A program made the translations under genes and the position numbers. A stretch of DNA of 64,000 bases from NCBI RefSeq assembly GCF_963259705.1, contig NC_081849.1, positions 58,066,093-58,130,092 on the forward strand, given 5' to 3'. The stretch comes from Myotis daubentonii. Taxonomy: Eukaryota > Chordata > Mammalia > Chiroptera > Vespertilionidae. This document shows, piece by piece, positions 22,560 to 34,791 of this stretch. The notes under the pieces are model-generated. The model ran no database searches. It had not been told where the DNA came from and saw only the letters and a program-made list of their open reading frames with translations. Numbering within the stretch: the first letter of the stretch is position 1; every line of letters begins with the position of its first letter.

Positions 22560-23142
22560 GATCACTTATAAAAGCAGTTGTCTAGTATGTCATGTATACA
22601 CAAACTCTTCTGGAAAAATAAAGGCACTTCCCTACTCCTTCTATGGTATTACATTAATACCAAAACCAGAGAAAGATATCCAGTTTAACAAAATCAATAT
22701 TTCTCCGGACCATAGACATGGAATTCTTAAATAAAATTTTAGCAAATTTAAACCAATTTGTATTTTAAAAATAAAAGACCCCAGCCATTTTAGTTTTACT
22801 TCATGAAAGCAAGGTTACTTTAACATTTCAAAAGCTATCAATGTCATCCATCAGTTCTGGAGCCTACAAAAGGAAAAACCACATAATTAGCTCAATAGAT
22901 ACAGACTAGTAGGCCCTTGACTGAATTCAACTTCCATTCTTGATAAAAGCTCTCAGCAAGCTAGGAATACAAGGGAACTTCTTGAAACCAAGAAAGGGCA
23001 TCGATGAAGAAACTACTGCTAACATCACACTAAATGTTGAAAGACTGAGTGTTTTTCCTCTAAATTCAGGAACAAGACCAGGATGTCCACTCTCTCACTA
23101 TTTCCATTCAGCACTGTTGCGGAGGTCCTGTTTTAGGCAGGT
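22560..23142 (+). mobile_element. LINE-1 ORF2 fragment (reverse transcriptase region)
   Basis: Follows the LINE-1 RT region: 'ataccaaaaccagagaaagat', 'catagacatggaattctta', 'ccacataattagctcaatag', 'tgataaaagctctcagcaa', 'gaacaagaccaggatgtccac' and 'ggaggtcctgttttaggcagg'. The frame is broken by many indels; the start of the 22940-23374 frame is its remnant. LINE-1 similarity stops near 23142. Confidence 0.75.
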
Positions 23143-24030
23143 TTTCCTGGTCCCAGTCACTAAGCCTCTTTGCTATTTCTATATCAAAATGCTTCTTTTT
23201 CTCCGCAAACTTCAGAGTTGGTTGTGTTTCTCATTTTCACAGATGGAAGTTTTCTCTCCCCTCAGCTCGCATCTCATTACGATCAAACTATGGCTAGTTA
23301 AACCACAACAAAACAGCCTCAGCACTGGGAATTTCTTAAACGAGGAAAAAGAGAGGAAGAGCAAACATAAATAAATAAATAACCTCATGCAGTGCCTGCT
23401 GTTATTTTGTCCTGGAAATGAAGGACTCGAAACAAACTGCCTGCACCCAACCGCACAGCTCACTCACAGCCCAAGTCTGTGGTGCTGTTGGATTTTATGG
23501 TCGCCTGCCTTGTGGGGGCCACCACTGACCACTGAAGAATGCAGCGAGCCCTTTTCTCACGTCACTTTCTGTACTCCAGGGCTGGACAGTACAGGATTCC
23601 AGCATCCGAGAACTGGGGAGTGAGTGGGGAGACCAGGCCCTTGTGCCCCTGGAGAAGGTCCACACTTGGATGCTACCCCACAGAGGCCCCTGAAAGCCAG
23701 TGGAGAAGCATCAACCCAGCTGGAGAGATCGAACCCAGGGCCAGGTGAAACGAGGGGTGCTTCCTTCCCCTCTCCCACCTCCAAGGAGGTGCTTGGGCCT
23801 GAAAGACGGAGCCAGAAAAAGTTGGAGCTTTGGATTAGACCAGAGCTTGAAAATTGGGCTGAGTTACAGTCATCAAAATTGACCAGAAATATATACAATC
23901 CACCCAAGATGTTTTCTAAAGTCAGAAAACAAGTTTTCCAATCCAGCGGTCGAAAACCTTTCGGACCTCATGGACCACAGGACCAGGAGGTCCACTCTCT
24001 CGCTATTCCCATTCAACAAAATCGAAGGCA
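23143..24030. other. Unrecognised segment interrupting LINE-1, with a repeated LINE-1 scrap
   Basis: About 0.85 kb that I cannot match to LINE-1 or another family. It is less AT-rich than its flanks and holds a 140-codon plus-strand frame (23624-24046) without recognisable domain. At 23944 it has CAGCGGTCGAAAACCTTTC, which looks like a hAT terminal end. At 23981-24018 there is a 38-base near-copy (four mismatches) of LINE-1 bases 23076-23113. The true borders are not clear. Confidence 0.45.
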
Positions 24031-24289
24031 GAATTGGATTTTTTAAAAAGTGATGCTACAGAAACCTGTTAGATTTGTAAGAGCCTGTCCATTTCCCAGT
24101 GGCAGTTCCTCCCTGTGGAAATGAAATGTGTGCGTTCACTATGACACATCAGTGGGTGATAAGGACTCATTTTAATGGCATCATCAATGTGCCGTGGCAG
24201 CACCCCTCATGCAGAATGAAGGAACACTATGGACAGACACTCCAAATCTGGCTCCTTTTTAATTTCTGTGTTTTTTAGCCTCGGTGCCA

Positions 24290-24450
24290 AGTGGATGCTG
24301 ACTTAGCTGCAATGATTGAGAGATGAAATGCTCACCAAGCAGTTATGCTGACCTTGGGCACATTATGGAATTCACTCACCCTCAGTTTCCTCCTATAAAA
24401 TATGTGAATGAGGCTGTTTTAAGGATTGCATCGTGTCTTCCACAGTGGTG
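24290..24450 (+). mobile_element. MIR fragment
   Basis: 'ccttgggcacattatggaattcactcaccctcagtttcctcctataaaat' followed by 'aggattgcat' follows the MIR core and 3' part. Non-coding tRNA-derived old SINE. Confidence 0.6.
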
Positions 24451-26392
24451 GGCACATGAGCTACTCAAGTGCTCAGAGAATTTCAATCTTGACAAAACAC
24501 TTTTCTAAAATAAAAGTCTGCTCAATAACCCCCATTGAAGTGGACATCAGTACCAAAAGGACTCTGTGGGAAGACTGTTTTATAGAGAAGGCCTGCCTCC
24601 CTCTATATTAATGCTGTGGTTTCCTGAGAAATTTGAAAGCATAGATCATACTAATAACCACTGTACATCATTATAATCCTGTTTAAAAGCAGCTTTGTTT
24701 GATGATTTTTAAGCTTTCAGATTTAAAAGTGTGTAGCTCATTTAAGAAGACCATAAAATAAACAAACAGAACAGGGCTCTGAATGGGAAAACTAGTAACA
24801 AGTATAGGTCCAAGAATATCACTTTTCTTTTTAGAAGGCAATTCAGAGGCAGAGGTAGGAAGGAGGACAGGGAGAGAAAGACAGAGAAAGAAAGACAGAG
24901 AGAATGGGAAAGGGTCCAAAAACTCAGTAACCAAGCAGGAGTCCACAGGTCAAGGGTGCAAAGGAAAGAGGAACTATGGGCAATTAAGGATCACAGAACA
25001 ACAGGGGACCTTCTAGAAGAAAAATCACACCTTCCCTTTAATAGAAGTTAGGAATAGCTGGAAAGGGTGCTGGAGCCAAAAAGTCTCCCAGAACTGAGAG
25101 AACACAAAAACCTTTAAGATAAAATGAAAGTAAACAAGTACACAGAGCTTGTGTTAGTTATCACTTGCCAAGTACATCCTCCATTCTCTCTTTGATGCAA
25201 ACTTAGATATTATAACAAGGCACAATAAACTCATCAAGGTACATATAATTTTTTCATAACTAATTACATAGAAATAACAAAGGCAAGTGCTTCTTGTTTT
25301 CTAATTTGGGTCTCTGTTATCCTTACCTGAAGAAAACCTATTCTTGGGAATCAAGTTGTCCCAAACTCCAAACCAATGGCTTTTAATATAAACGCACATC
25401 AGAAACATCTGGGAACTTAAAAAGAAATACACATGTTTGGTTCTCAGTTTAAAACATTTAAATAAGAAACTCCTAAAGTGTGTGTGTGGGGGGAGGGGGG
25501 GGTTGGAGGGGAGTACAGGAATTTGTTATATAATACTTTATGTCCCCAGGGGTCACATGCACCTCCCATTAAAACTATCAGCCTGGTCCACTCAACTGGT
25601 GGCAGCTAGCGAAATTGTAGGCATTATCCTCCAAGGAGGAATTAATTCACTAATACCACCCTTCTCTCCTGTTAAAGTTGAGAGCCTTCCACTCATTCAC
25701 TTAGCAATCTCTGACAAACTGGTCTGAATAATTCTAATTTGTATTTATTTCAATTCCATAATCTAAGTGCATCCTGAACCTTTTCAAAAATATGAAATAG
25801 GATTTATACCATAATGATTTACTGTAAATTAATCAAGGCTAAATTCTGGTCTTGAGGTCATTAGCCCTCTTTTCTTGGGGGTCTACAGCATCTGTACTTT
25901 CTGGGAGGCCCAACCACAGAAGATGACAAAATTGACCTCTTCCTTAGGCCACTTCTCCTACTGTTGGGATTAGTCAATCAATAATGGGCAATCGAGCACC
26001 TGTCAAAACAGGGCATTCTCCCAGTGGTATGACGAGTGCTATGCATTCAACTAGTTTGTGTTTTTAAGAAATTTAAAATGCAACATGGGGAGCCAATGCA
26101 TGAGAAAATAAGCAAGAGGAACAAAAAGCAGGATTCAAGAGTCTGAAGTCAAACTGAGTGGGAGGAATAGTAAAATAAAAATGTGTTATCATGTAAAGGG
26201 GGAAGATACTGACAGCTTATTAGAGAAGAATTTGTGGAGGGCCAAGCTCGATCCTAGAGAATAGTAATAAAGAGGTGAGTAGAGAAAAGTTGAAGAAAGC
26301 ATCCAGTCTCAATTTTCAATTCAAGAAATAATCATTGGAGGTCTGTTACATGGTCAATACTGGGGTTATCAATATCAAGAAAGACAAAGATG
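24451..26392. other. Mostly unassigned DNA
   Basis: A purine-rich tract lies at about 24845-24915. A possible MER5-like scrap near 25365-25440 ('catcagaaacatctgggaactt') is too weak to list separately. A G-rich patch lies at 25485-25503. Otherwise nothing recognised. Confidence 0.4.
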
Positions 26393-26628
26393 GGCTCTGG
26401 CCAGTGTGACCCCATTGGTTGGGTGTCAGTCATTCCAAGCACCAAAAGGTTGCCCGGTCAATTCCTGGTCAGGGCACATGCCTGGGTTGCAGGCTGGATC
26501 GCCAGTAGGGAGCATGCAGGAGGCAGCTGATTGATGTTTCACTCTCATATCAATGTTTCTCTCTCTCTCTCTCCCTCTCCCTTCCTCTCTCTCTGAAAAT
26601 CAATAAAAAATCTTAAAAAAAAAAAAAA
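26393..26628 (+). mobile_element. Ves SINE
   Basis: Head GGCTCTGGCCAGTGTGACC, B-box-like GGTCAATTCC, body CGCCAGTAGGGAGCATGCAG and GAGGCAGCTGATTGATG, CT-rich segment, then a long A tail. Target duplication AAAGACAAAGATG (about 26380-26392) / AAAGACAAAGTTG (about 26628-26640), one mismatch. Confidence 0.92.
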
Positions 26629-26640
26629 AAGACAAAGTTG

Positions 26641-27830
26641 ACAGGCACCAGGCCTGTCTCTGCAAGGCTCACACCGGAGTACAGGTCTTCATCATTTACA
26701 CAAATAGATGTTGGGAGAACATAGCAGGTTCATGGACACAGTGGGATTCTGAGATGGCCTTACCTAATATAAAAGAATTCAACAGAAATAATTAGAGAAA
26801 GAATGACTTTCCCAGAGAAAGGAAGCAGTCTATATCTGAGGAAGACCACATAATCTAATTCAACAGAGCATTTTTAAATAACTAAAGGATCTTATTAAAT
26901 ACCTAAAAAAATTAATCATATTTTAGAAAATTCAGAATGTCAGTTTGATATATTTATATTTAATTTAATAGTCAATGTGGAGTTATTAAAATGTATGCTC
27001 TGTGGAATTACATAATCAGAGTTGTACTTCAGAAGAAAAAATGTTGGCAGCAGCCTGTAGGCTAATTGGGAACAAAGACAGAAGGGACAGGAAAATCAGA
27101 AGGTTCCTGCAGGAGTCCAAGTGAGAAGTGAGGTGTAACCAGGCACAGCCTCCCTAGCAGCTGCAAGCACCTTCCCCCTCCACTCAGCAGATTCTTCTGG
27201 GTAAAACAATGTCATGAGAATCTTCCTAGTTTAATAAGAAAAAGAACAATCTCTTTTCATCAAAGTACTGAGGATAAAGCAGGTTAAATAATTACTAACC
27301 TAACAACTTCCAGTAAAAGTTATATCATCAATTCATTTGTTAGATTAGATTACATATATTTATATATGAATGTATATATTGAATAAACAACTCTAAGAAG
27401 GAAAAATGGTCCCGTTTTTCTGATTCAGGCAGGTAGATGAGCAAGATCTCCTAGGCAAATTCCCCATCTGTTCATATCACCCCCACCTGCCCTCACGTTC
27501 ATCCAAAGAGAGAAAAGAGCATTGAATGAGCAGAAGACTTGCCTTCAATTCTCTGTCTCAAACATGTAATTCTGACTCACAATCCAGTGCTTATCTAATT
27601 GAATGACAGAACTTGCATTAATGGAAATACAAAGTAAAGGAGCTGGGAAGTGCCTGGGAATCACCACCCATGTTAGCCAATATACGTTGGAGAGTACATG
27701 CCAACATACGTTGGAGAGTACATTCATCTCCATATCAAGTAAGTCTGTCATCACTATTGAGAAAGAAAGGTTTGATGGACTACAATCATCATGGTGATTA
27801 TTTTTATTGAATTGTGTGCCTTCTTTCAAG
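26641..27830. other. No gene; one small tandem duplication
   Basis: Two 24-bp units at 27676-27699 and 27700-27723 (GCCAATATACGTTGGAGAG type, one mismatch). Nothing else recognised. Confidence 0.5.
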
Positions 27831-27834
27831 ATGT

Positions 27835-27965
27835 TTTTTATAATTTTACATCCTCTATTATTTAGAACAACTCCACATTATTCCCATTGCATAGCAAAGA
27901 AAACCAAGGAAATTTCTGTTTCACTGCTAGCTAAATTGGAACCCAGGCTTCAATTTCTAGTTAAC
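27835..27965 (-). mobile_element. MIR fragment
   Basis: 'ttcccattgcatagcaaagaaaaccaagg', then 'gctagctaaattggaacccaggcttc' is the reverse complement of the MIR core. Diverged. Confidence 0.5.
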
Positions 27966-29050
27966 TACTTCTTCAGTTAAACTTTATTGGGTTTCCTTTT
28001 CATATGTACTGCAATCTTCTGCTCTCATCTTTGAGCCAAGCCCACGTCTTCACCTTGGAGTCAGTTGCCTTTGATACCATGCCTAATGTCTTCTAAGGTC
28101 AAAATGGAACCCAGAGAATACAAAAAAAATACTTAGAGGGTTTGATGGATGTTAAATTGCTCTTATAAAATAACATCTTGACATAAGTTAATTGCAAATT
28201 AATGAAAAGCATATGAATTCTAATACATCCAAATAAAATGCATTAGTTCAAAAAAATAAAGGAAAATCTGCTTAGCAGAAAACAGCCTGCCAATTCCCAG
28301 ATACTTAGGTGATAAATCATGACAGTCTGTGAACCTGACACATGCTGGATTGTATCTCTGCATTAAAGAAGGCATTTCCACAAGTGCTCAACAACCAGTC
28401 TTCTAAAGACCAGCTGAGGATTTGGAAATTGCATTCTAGTGCTCTGTTATTGCTATAAAGGAGTCCAGGGAGTGGCAAAGTTCTCCCAAAGAAAAGGCCC
28501 CTCAGCGACCTGGGAAATAAACTTGCAAAGACAGTGAACTCTAGCATTTATCAGATTAGTTTGCTTTCTGGTCTGCAGCAACTTCAAGTGGGGAAAATTT
28601 CCAATTTCTCTGAAAGCCCCGATCCCCTCCAAGGAAAGTCTTATAAGTTTGAGGACATATAAGTCCAAAATTTAAATTCAGATTCAACCCAGATGTTATC
28701 AAGGATGGTAACCACCTCCCGCTAGACAACGTTAAGAATTCTGTCCCTCCCAAAGACAAAGACATTACAGCTTCCAAAATGGATGAGGGCACTGGATGTT
28801 TAGTTATTCTTAGGTTATGCCCTAGATCACTTAGTGCTTTGAAGTCTGAAAGCTCACCAGTAATATCTTTTTTTGCTTTGAAATTAAGCCAAAGGAATAT
28901 AGACTCAATACAGTAGGGAAAAGTACCGTATCAGTTTTAGTGAAATACTACATAAAGTAATATTTTAAAATATTTTCCTACACAAAATTGCCAGTCATCA
29001 TGATGGGTGAGGAAAGATGAAGGAAGAACGACATCTGGATTAGGACCTCT
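27966..29050. other. No recognisable feature
   Basis: Unique-looking; overlapping minus-strand frames at 28317-28792 have no coding support. Confidence 0.4.
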
Positions 29051-29054
29051 TTCC

Positions 29055-29400
29055 TTTTATGTAACAGAGGCCCAACTCAAACTACTTTAAGCAAAAAAAA
29101 AAAAAAAAAGTGACAGATGTTTACTGGGGTCAGCTCAAGACTGACAAAAGAGCTGCAGGAACCAAGACACCCAGGACTCCTCACCCCCGGGATTCTCTCT
29201 CATTCATCCCTCATATCTGCTCACTACTGCTTTTCCTCGTGTGCTGGCTTCATTCTTTTTTTCTGGATGTTAGACGTCTCTGTTGGCAGGAGATCTTGGC
29301 TGGTAGCAGTCCCAGCCTGGCGACCGCCTTGAATCGCAGGGAGGGATGCTCATTGGCTCTCTTGAATCACACATTCCACTTGGATTGTTTTTAAGCCCCA
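29055..29400. repeat. Probable old interspersed repeat, family not named
   Basis: 'ggcccaactcaaactactttaagcaaaaaa' followed by 'tcgtgtgctggcttcattc' and 'gctcattggctctcttgaatcacac' recalls a common mammalian repeat that I cannot name with confidence. An 18-base A run sits at about 29092-29109. Frames at 29110-29394 and 29117-29332 are incidental. Confidence 0.4.
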
Positions 29401-31270
29401 GGGGTGGAGTAGTGTAAGTGACCACATCTGGCTTACATACTCAGTAGCTGAAGAAAGGACAGGGGGAGAGGAAAGCTGGCTGGCAGACAAATAATTATAA
29501 CAACCATAATGATGACCTCCACGATCTTACTCTCTTCTGCAGGCCTGATAGACTGGAGGTTTTTATAGTGCCTACTTTAGGGGAACCATTGTAGAAATAT
29601 TCTTCTTTCTTTATCACCTATCCAAAAAGTACCCTCCCACTAAGCCATGTTGCTATCTCACTTTCCCCTCAACACCCAGTCACTTTTCCTTTCCTCTTCC
29701 CTACACACCTCCAAGATTCCTCCTCTGTTTTAAATAATTTAGCATCAAAATGACTTTTGATTTTCAATTTTTTTATTTATGAAAATAAATATAAAACACA
29801 TAAAATAATACAAATGTTAAAATCCAGAATTTTGTTTATTTTTGTCAATACAATGGGTGTTATTTTATCTTTTAAATCTATAGTAAGTTCTTCAACTCTA
29901 TGTCCTTTCCACAATAGAAGCAGTGATTATACTCTGTGTTTAAACATATATTATCAGGGAAATTTCCTTTAGTAAGTAATTCCAAAATTTCCTTTTATAA
30001 AAGTAAGTCTGACTCTAAGGAAGCTGTAGCCCACAACGTCTAAATGTATGCATAATACACTAAACAGAGAATTAGGATGTCTTTATAGTACTCTAAATTT
30101 ATTTTTTCTCCATAATAGTTCAATTCAGTTGGATTGACTCACAATATTGTTCAGTAGATTTGGCTTCTTACTCTGTCTCCTACCTATTTCTGTATATTGA
30201 CTAACCATGCAATCATCAGGCTTTGGTCATGAAGTTGGCTAAAATTGTTGGATCGCCTATTCCTTGATTTAATTACTTCTCTTAATATTAACCAAGTCTG
30301 AGTAGGGAACAAATAGGGAACCAATTTCATAGTCCAGAACCCCTGAATGTAATATGTAATGTAGAAATGGTAATACTTGCTTTGTGAGTACTTCAAAGTG
30401 AGTTTATAACATTTGTGAGCGGATACCAGCATCTTAACTTATCTATAGTTATCAGAAGAAACAGCAGTTTGTATAAAACCAAATCCTGAATAACTAGAGA
30501 GAAAATATGAATTATGATTCTTGTCACTGTCATAAAACTCATGTAAAAAGCATCCTCTCCTCAGAGCTGCTTATTAAAAAGGAAAATAAATATAAGACAG
30601 ATTCCACTTAGATTAAAAGCACTGAGTCAATGTTGGTTCAAGGAACTGTTGTTAAAACATAAAAAGGATACAAAAGGTAAGATGTTTACTATTATAGAAA
30701 ACTTCTGGTTATTGTGTGCTGGATTTCCCAAGCTAAGATAGAAATTTTAAATATTAAATATATACCTTGACTTACACATGTCTAAAATATTTGTGTTATT
30801 GAAAAGTTACAACAGGTCTCCTTTTCCTCTGTGATTATTTGTGAACACACACACACACACACACACTGGCCACGTTATTTTTAACCTTCATTTTTATCTA
30901 TAATTAGGGGGACTGGTTTTTCTTTTCTAAGAAAGTTCAATGGAGTAGGAAAATTATTATCTACTAAACCTGAAAGATATGAAAGCTCCAAAATAAATAG
31001 CCACAAGTTTTTTCTCCCAATACATATGTTAATATTCTTTCTTAATTAAAACAAATCTATGTTTTTAATTTGGACTTGATCATAATAAAAATTTTTAAAA
31101 AATATATGTCCTCCTGGGAAGAACAGCATGTCTTTAATACATTTTTAGTAAATATGAATCTTTTAAAACCATATAACTTTTTTTAAAATATAATATTGCA
31201 GCCATTGCTAATATTTTTAGCCTCATTAACAAAGGCAAATTATTAACTGAAATGATGGCAGTTTGCTCAG
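29401..31270. other. AT-rich DNA with a (CA)n microsatellite
   Basis: A CA dinucleotide repeat of about 11 units lies at 30845-30866. No gene or other repeat recognised. Confidence 0.5.
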
Positions 31271-31274
31271 AAAT

Positions 31275-31445
31275 GACTAAAGCAAAGGGCCTTAAATTGT
31301 GGTCCCTGGACCAAGAGCACCCACATCACCTGGGAACTTGTTACAAAAGCACAGTTAGGGGCTCTTCCATAGATAATGAATCAGAGTCTCTGAGGATGGA
31401 GTCCAGCAACTGGTGTTTTAACAACAGTCCTGAGAACTCTTGAGA
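31275..31445. mobile_element. MER5-like hAT-Charlie fragment
   Basis: 'gtggtccctggaccaagagcacccacatcacctgggaacttgttac', later 'aatcagagtctctgaggatggagtccagcaactggtgttttaacaa' and 'cctgagaactctt', follow MER5A from one end to the other. Non-coding. Confidence 0.7.
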
Positions 31446-32690
31446 TAAAGAAACCTAAAAGTGGGCTGATCCTCAGAGAGGTACAGAAATTGCATCCTTC
31501 CCCTCCCTGTGTAGTGCATCCTCTCTGAGCATTCCATCTTTTCTCTATGAGCCTACGTGCTGGAGGTATCTATTGGTGGCAGCCTTCCCAGGAATTGCCT
31601 CATGTGCAAATTTTACCCTATCTTCCTCCTAATCATGCAGATTCCCTTTTTCCGGAAAATGTCCCAGTCAAGTCACCTTTGGCGGGAAACACAAATTCAG
31701 ACCAAGATATCAATGGCTGATCACATTATCATGTCATGCTCTCAGGACCACTTGCACCATACACTTAGATCTAATCGCTACATGGGTTTGGACGGTGGAA
31801 TAATATTCCTGCTGTAATATGGGATATAGGAAAATCTGGAAAGTCCCCTCAGGCTTGGACAATGACACTCAGCAGTAATGTCATCACCCACTCTCTGCTC
31901 CTAGGGAATGTTGTATCTACCTTTTCATTCAGTTTTTAGTTTATGCAGCAAATATTTATTGAGCATCTATGTGCATGGGTCTGAGTTAAGCTTTGTTCGC
32001 TTTTTCATCACTGCAATAAATATTTGAAGAAAGGAAGGAAAGAACTAGAAAAGGACGAAAAGGAAATGAGGAAAGTGAAGATCTCTATAACTTTGCCCAA
32101 ACTACATCTTTCCCTGTCTTACTGAATCTCCAATATTGCTCCTCCCTCTGCGTTTTTCACAGCTAGCCAAATCAGCTGATTTTTTTTTTTTTGCATTCCA
32201 TGTCTAAAAATTTTATTTTTTATTATCCCAATCTGAAGAGGACAAGGATTAGAAATAACTAAAATGTTACAGTGAATCCCACAGATTACTGGCCTACAAT
32301 TAACACACATTTGGATAGGAGGCCATGGCTGTACACCCCTATCCTCCATGGCTCTTTCATTAACATGGAAATAGTGGAATTCCACATTTTATGCAATTAA
32401 TTTTTGGACTCTCTTATAGGGTTTTATGTATAACTCACAAGTAAAAGAACATACCTGGTCTCATTGCTAAACAAACAATAAAAGCACACATTTCCTCCCT
32501 GGGCTAAATGGCTTTGATAGCAGAGGTGTCTTCCAAATTTAGAATAATATAAATGCTGAGTAAATCCTTGGGTTTCTAGCCTGAGGCTATTCACTCTCTC
32601 TTAAATAATCTCCAATTCTTTTTCACTGGTGTTTGGGTATAATGGTGGAAATCCTTTAATGAGGCAGTTCTCCAAGAGCAGTTGGCCATT
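31446..32690. other. Mostly unassigned; short L2 end at 31925-31990
   Basis: 'gcagcaaatatttattgagcatctatgtgcatgggtct' at 31945-31983 is an L2 3' end on the minus strand. A T run lies at 32181-32192. No gene. Confidence 0.45.
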
Positions 32691-32694
32691 ATAA

Positions 32695-32830
32695 CCAATA
32701 TTATCTGAAACTCAAATTGTTGAGCCCCACCCAAGATCTACTAAATGAAAGATTCCAAGGGTGGGGCGGGTCCACATCTGTCTGAACAAGCACTCCAGGT
32801 GATAAGAGAACTATAATTTGAGAACCACTG
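32695..32830. mobile_element. MER5-like hAT-Charlie fragment
   Basis: 'gccccacccaagatctactaaatga', 'gggtggggcgggtccacatctg', 'ctccaggtgataag' and the terminal TTTGAGAACCACTG at 32830 match the MER5 3' half and inverted end. Confidence 0.7.
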
Positions 32831-33122
32831 CTCTACTGTATTTCTCACTGAAACCACCGCCATCAAATCAATGAAGAAATTTCCTCAATTCAAAAAAAGA
32901 AGGAAAGACTTGCCCCAGGAACACTGAAGTGCCTGTTAGTCAGGGAATGCCCCAAATGATCACCCGAACATAGGGACAGTCTATCAATGGGACCCAAGTC
33001 TGTGGATGAGTTGAAGAAAGGTAATAAAATAAGGGCCATGCCTAAACAAATCATTTTATTTTCTTAATAACTTGGGAGTATGATTCATTAAATAAATCCT
33101 ATTCTGTGTACCAGAGAGAGGG

Positions 33123-33365
33123 AGAGGGAGAAATGGAGGTGGAGGAGAAGGAGGAGAAGGAGGAGGAGGAGGAGGAGGAGGAGGAGGAGGAGGAGGAGGA
33201 GGAGGAGGAGGAGGAGGAGGAGGAGGAGGAGGAGGAGGAGGAGGAGGAAACGGAGGAGGAGGAGGTGGAGGAGGAGGAGGAGGAGGAAGAGGAGGAGGAG
33301 GAGGAGGAGGAGGAGGAGGAGGAGGAGGAGGAGGAGGAGGAGGAGGAGGAGGAGGAGGAGGAGGG
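33123..33365. repeat. Long (GGA)n purine-rich tract
   Basis: About 240 bases of GGA/GAG triplets, broken only by a few interruptions (T at 33134, 33140, 33266 and C at 33250). The poly-Glu, poly-Pro, poly-Ser and poly-Leu frames at 33056-33483 on both strands are products of the triplet repeat. Strong purine/pyrimidine strand asymmetry. Confidence 0.97.
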
Positions 33366-34087
33366 TGGGGAAGGGCTGGGAAGGGAGAGGGGGAAAATGA
33401 AGAGAGGAAGTTTGAATACAGCTGTGCTTTGGTTGGTTTTGTCCATTGAATCGCAAAGAAATTCAAAAGTTAGGCAGTATTAAGACTAGTATTAGCTAGT
33501 ATTTAAGACAAAGGGGGAGATATGGTAAAGAGAGGGAAGACGCAAGGTAAACTATCAAAGAAAAATGTAGTGATATAAAGTAAGGTCAAAGAAAGAACAG
33601 AATATAAAGTTACATGTATCTTATAATCATTACTATTTTAAAGATAGTAGTATAGTGAACAAGAGTTGGAAGGTATTATAATAATTAGCATTGGAAAATA
33701 AACGAATGTTGGTGTTTTTGTCTTTTTCTTAAAATTGACTCTAATGCCAATAATTTTCTTTTTAAGTTATGCTGGCCTAAGTGTGGGGGAAAGCTCCCTG
33801 TGCCAGGGGGTGCTCTGACTCAGAGACTTTCTGTTTGTCCTTACTAGTTTTTATAATCTCATCCTGCAGGGCCTATGGGTGCCAGGAGGCTGTGCCCGTT
33901 GTGTACATTGACTTACAAATATGTTCTCACCCAGCTGGTCAGGTGTCACATTAGATCAGTGAACCTGATCATACATTCCAACAGCCTAGCAGAATTTCTG
34001 AGAAAGAGCTGAATTGCACACACATATTTTTGAAATATTTCGTTCTAACTGAAGGAGATACATCTTGAGTCATTTGAAACTCCAAAG

Positions 34088-34138
<51 letters not shown>

Positions 34139-34530
34139 GTTAGCTTAGATAAGAAAACTGGCATTAGAGAAAATCTGTGGAAACCCAGATAGGAAATCCC
34201 TCTGCACTTTCATCAATGGAGTCACAGAAGGTGTTACTGGGAATGAAACAGCCTTAGGGAAAAATAAGTAAATATGCAGAATGTGAGCAATTAAGAAAAT
34301 GTCCAATACAAAGGGCCAACCCCTATAAAGAATAAAGAATTGGTACAGCATTTATTTCTTCGGCATTCAAGGGGAAAATGAGTAGAAATGGAAGAAAGAG
34401 AAAGGAACTTGCCCCAAAGTGGCTTGGCAGTCTGAAGAACAGCTGGATTTAATTCAGCTTTCCCAAGAAAAGAGGGAAAATTTGGAGCTAACCCAACTTG
34501 TCTGTCCAGATTAATTCAGCTTTCATACAT
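33366..34530. other. No gene; (TG)n microsatellite at 34090-34137
   Basis: The TG repeat is about 24 units. The segment 33770-34020 is slightly GC-richer but matches nothing I can name. Confidence 0.5.
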
Positions 34531-34600
34531 TCATTCATTTGTTGACCACCTTTACCGAGTGGCCACTATATACCAGGTGGGCAATACGCCGCGGCCTAGG
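34525..34600 (-). mobile_element. L2 3' end scrap
   Basis: 'tacattcattcatttgttgaccacctttac', then 'ccactatataccaggtgggcaata' is a diverged reverse-complement L2 end. Confidence 0.45.
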
Positions 34601-34791
34601 GAAGTAAGTCCTCAGCGCAGTCCTGGGCTTCTCCTCTGCTTCCTGCCTTCTCCTGTCCCCCTCATTTTGACCCACTAACTCTTTACTGGGAAGAAAAAGT
34701 GCAGCCTCATTCTACACCTTTCAATTGTTAGAGCACCTAGAATAATCTGAAGACATAGAACCTTAAAGTCCAATTTTTAATGCATCGGGTG

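Noticed and set aside
22940..23374. 144-codon plus-strand frame
   Set aside because: Its first part is LINE-1 reverse transcriptase remnant and the rest runs into unrelated sequence.
23624..24046. 140-codon plus-strand frame
   Set aside because: No domain, no splice or promoter support, and it runs through a hAT-like end and a LINE-1 scrap; kept only as part of an unexplained segment.
33056..33483. Frames encoding long poly-Glu, poly-Pro, poly-Ser and poly-Leu on both strands
   Set aside because: They are translations of one (GGA)n tract in several frames; no gene context.
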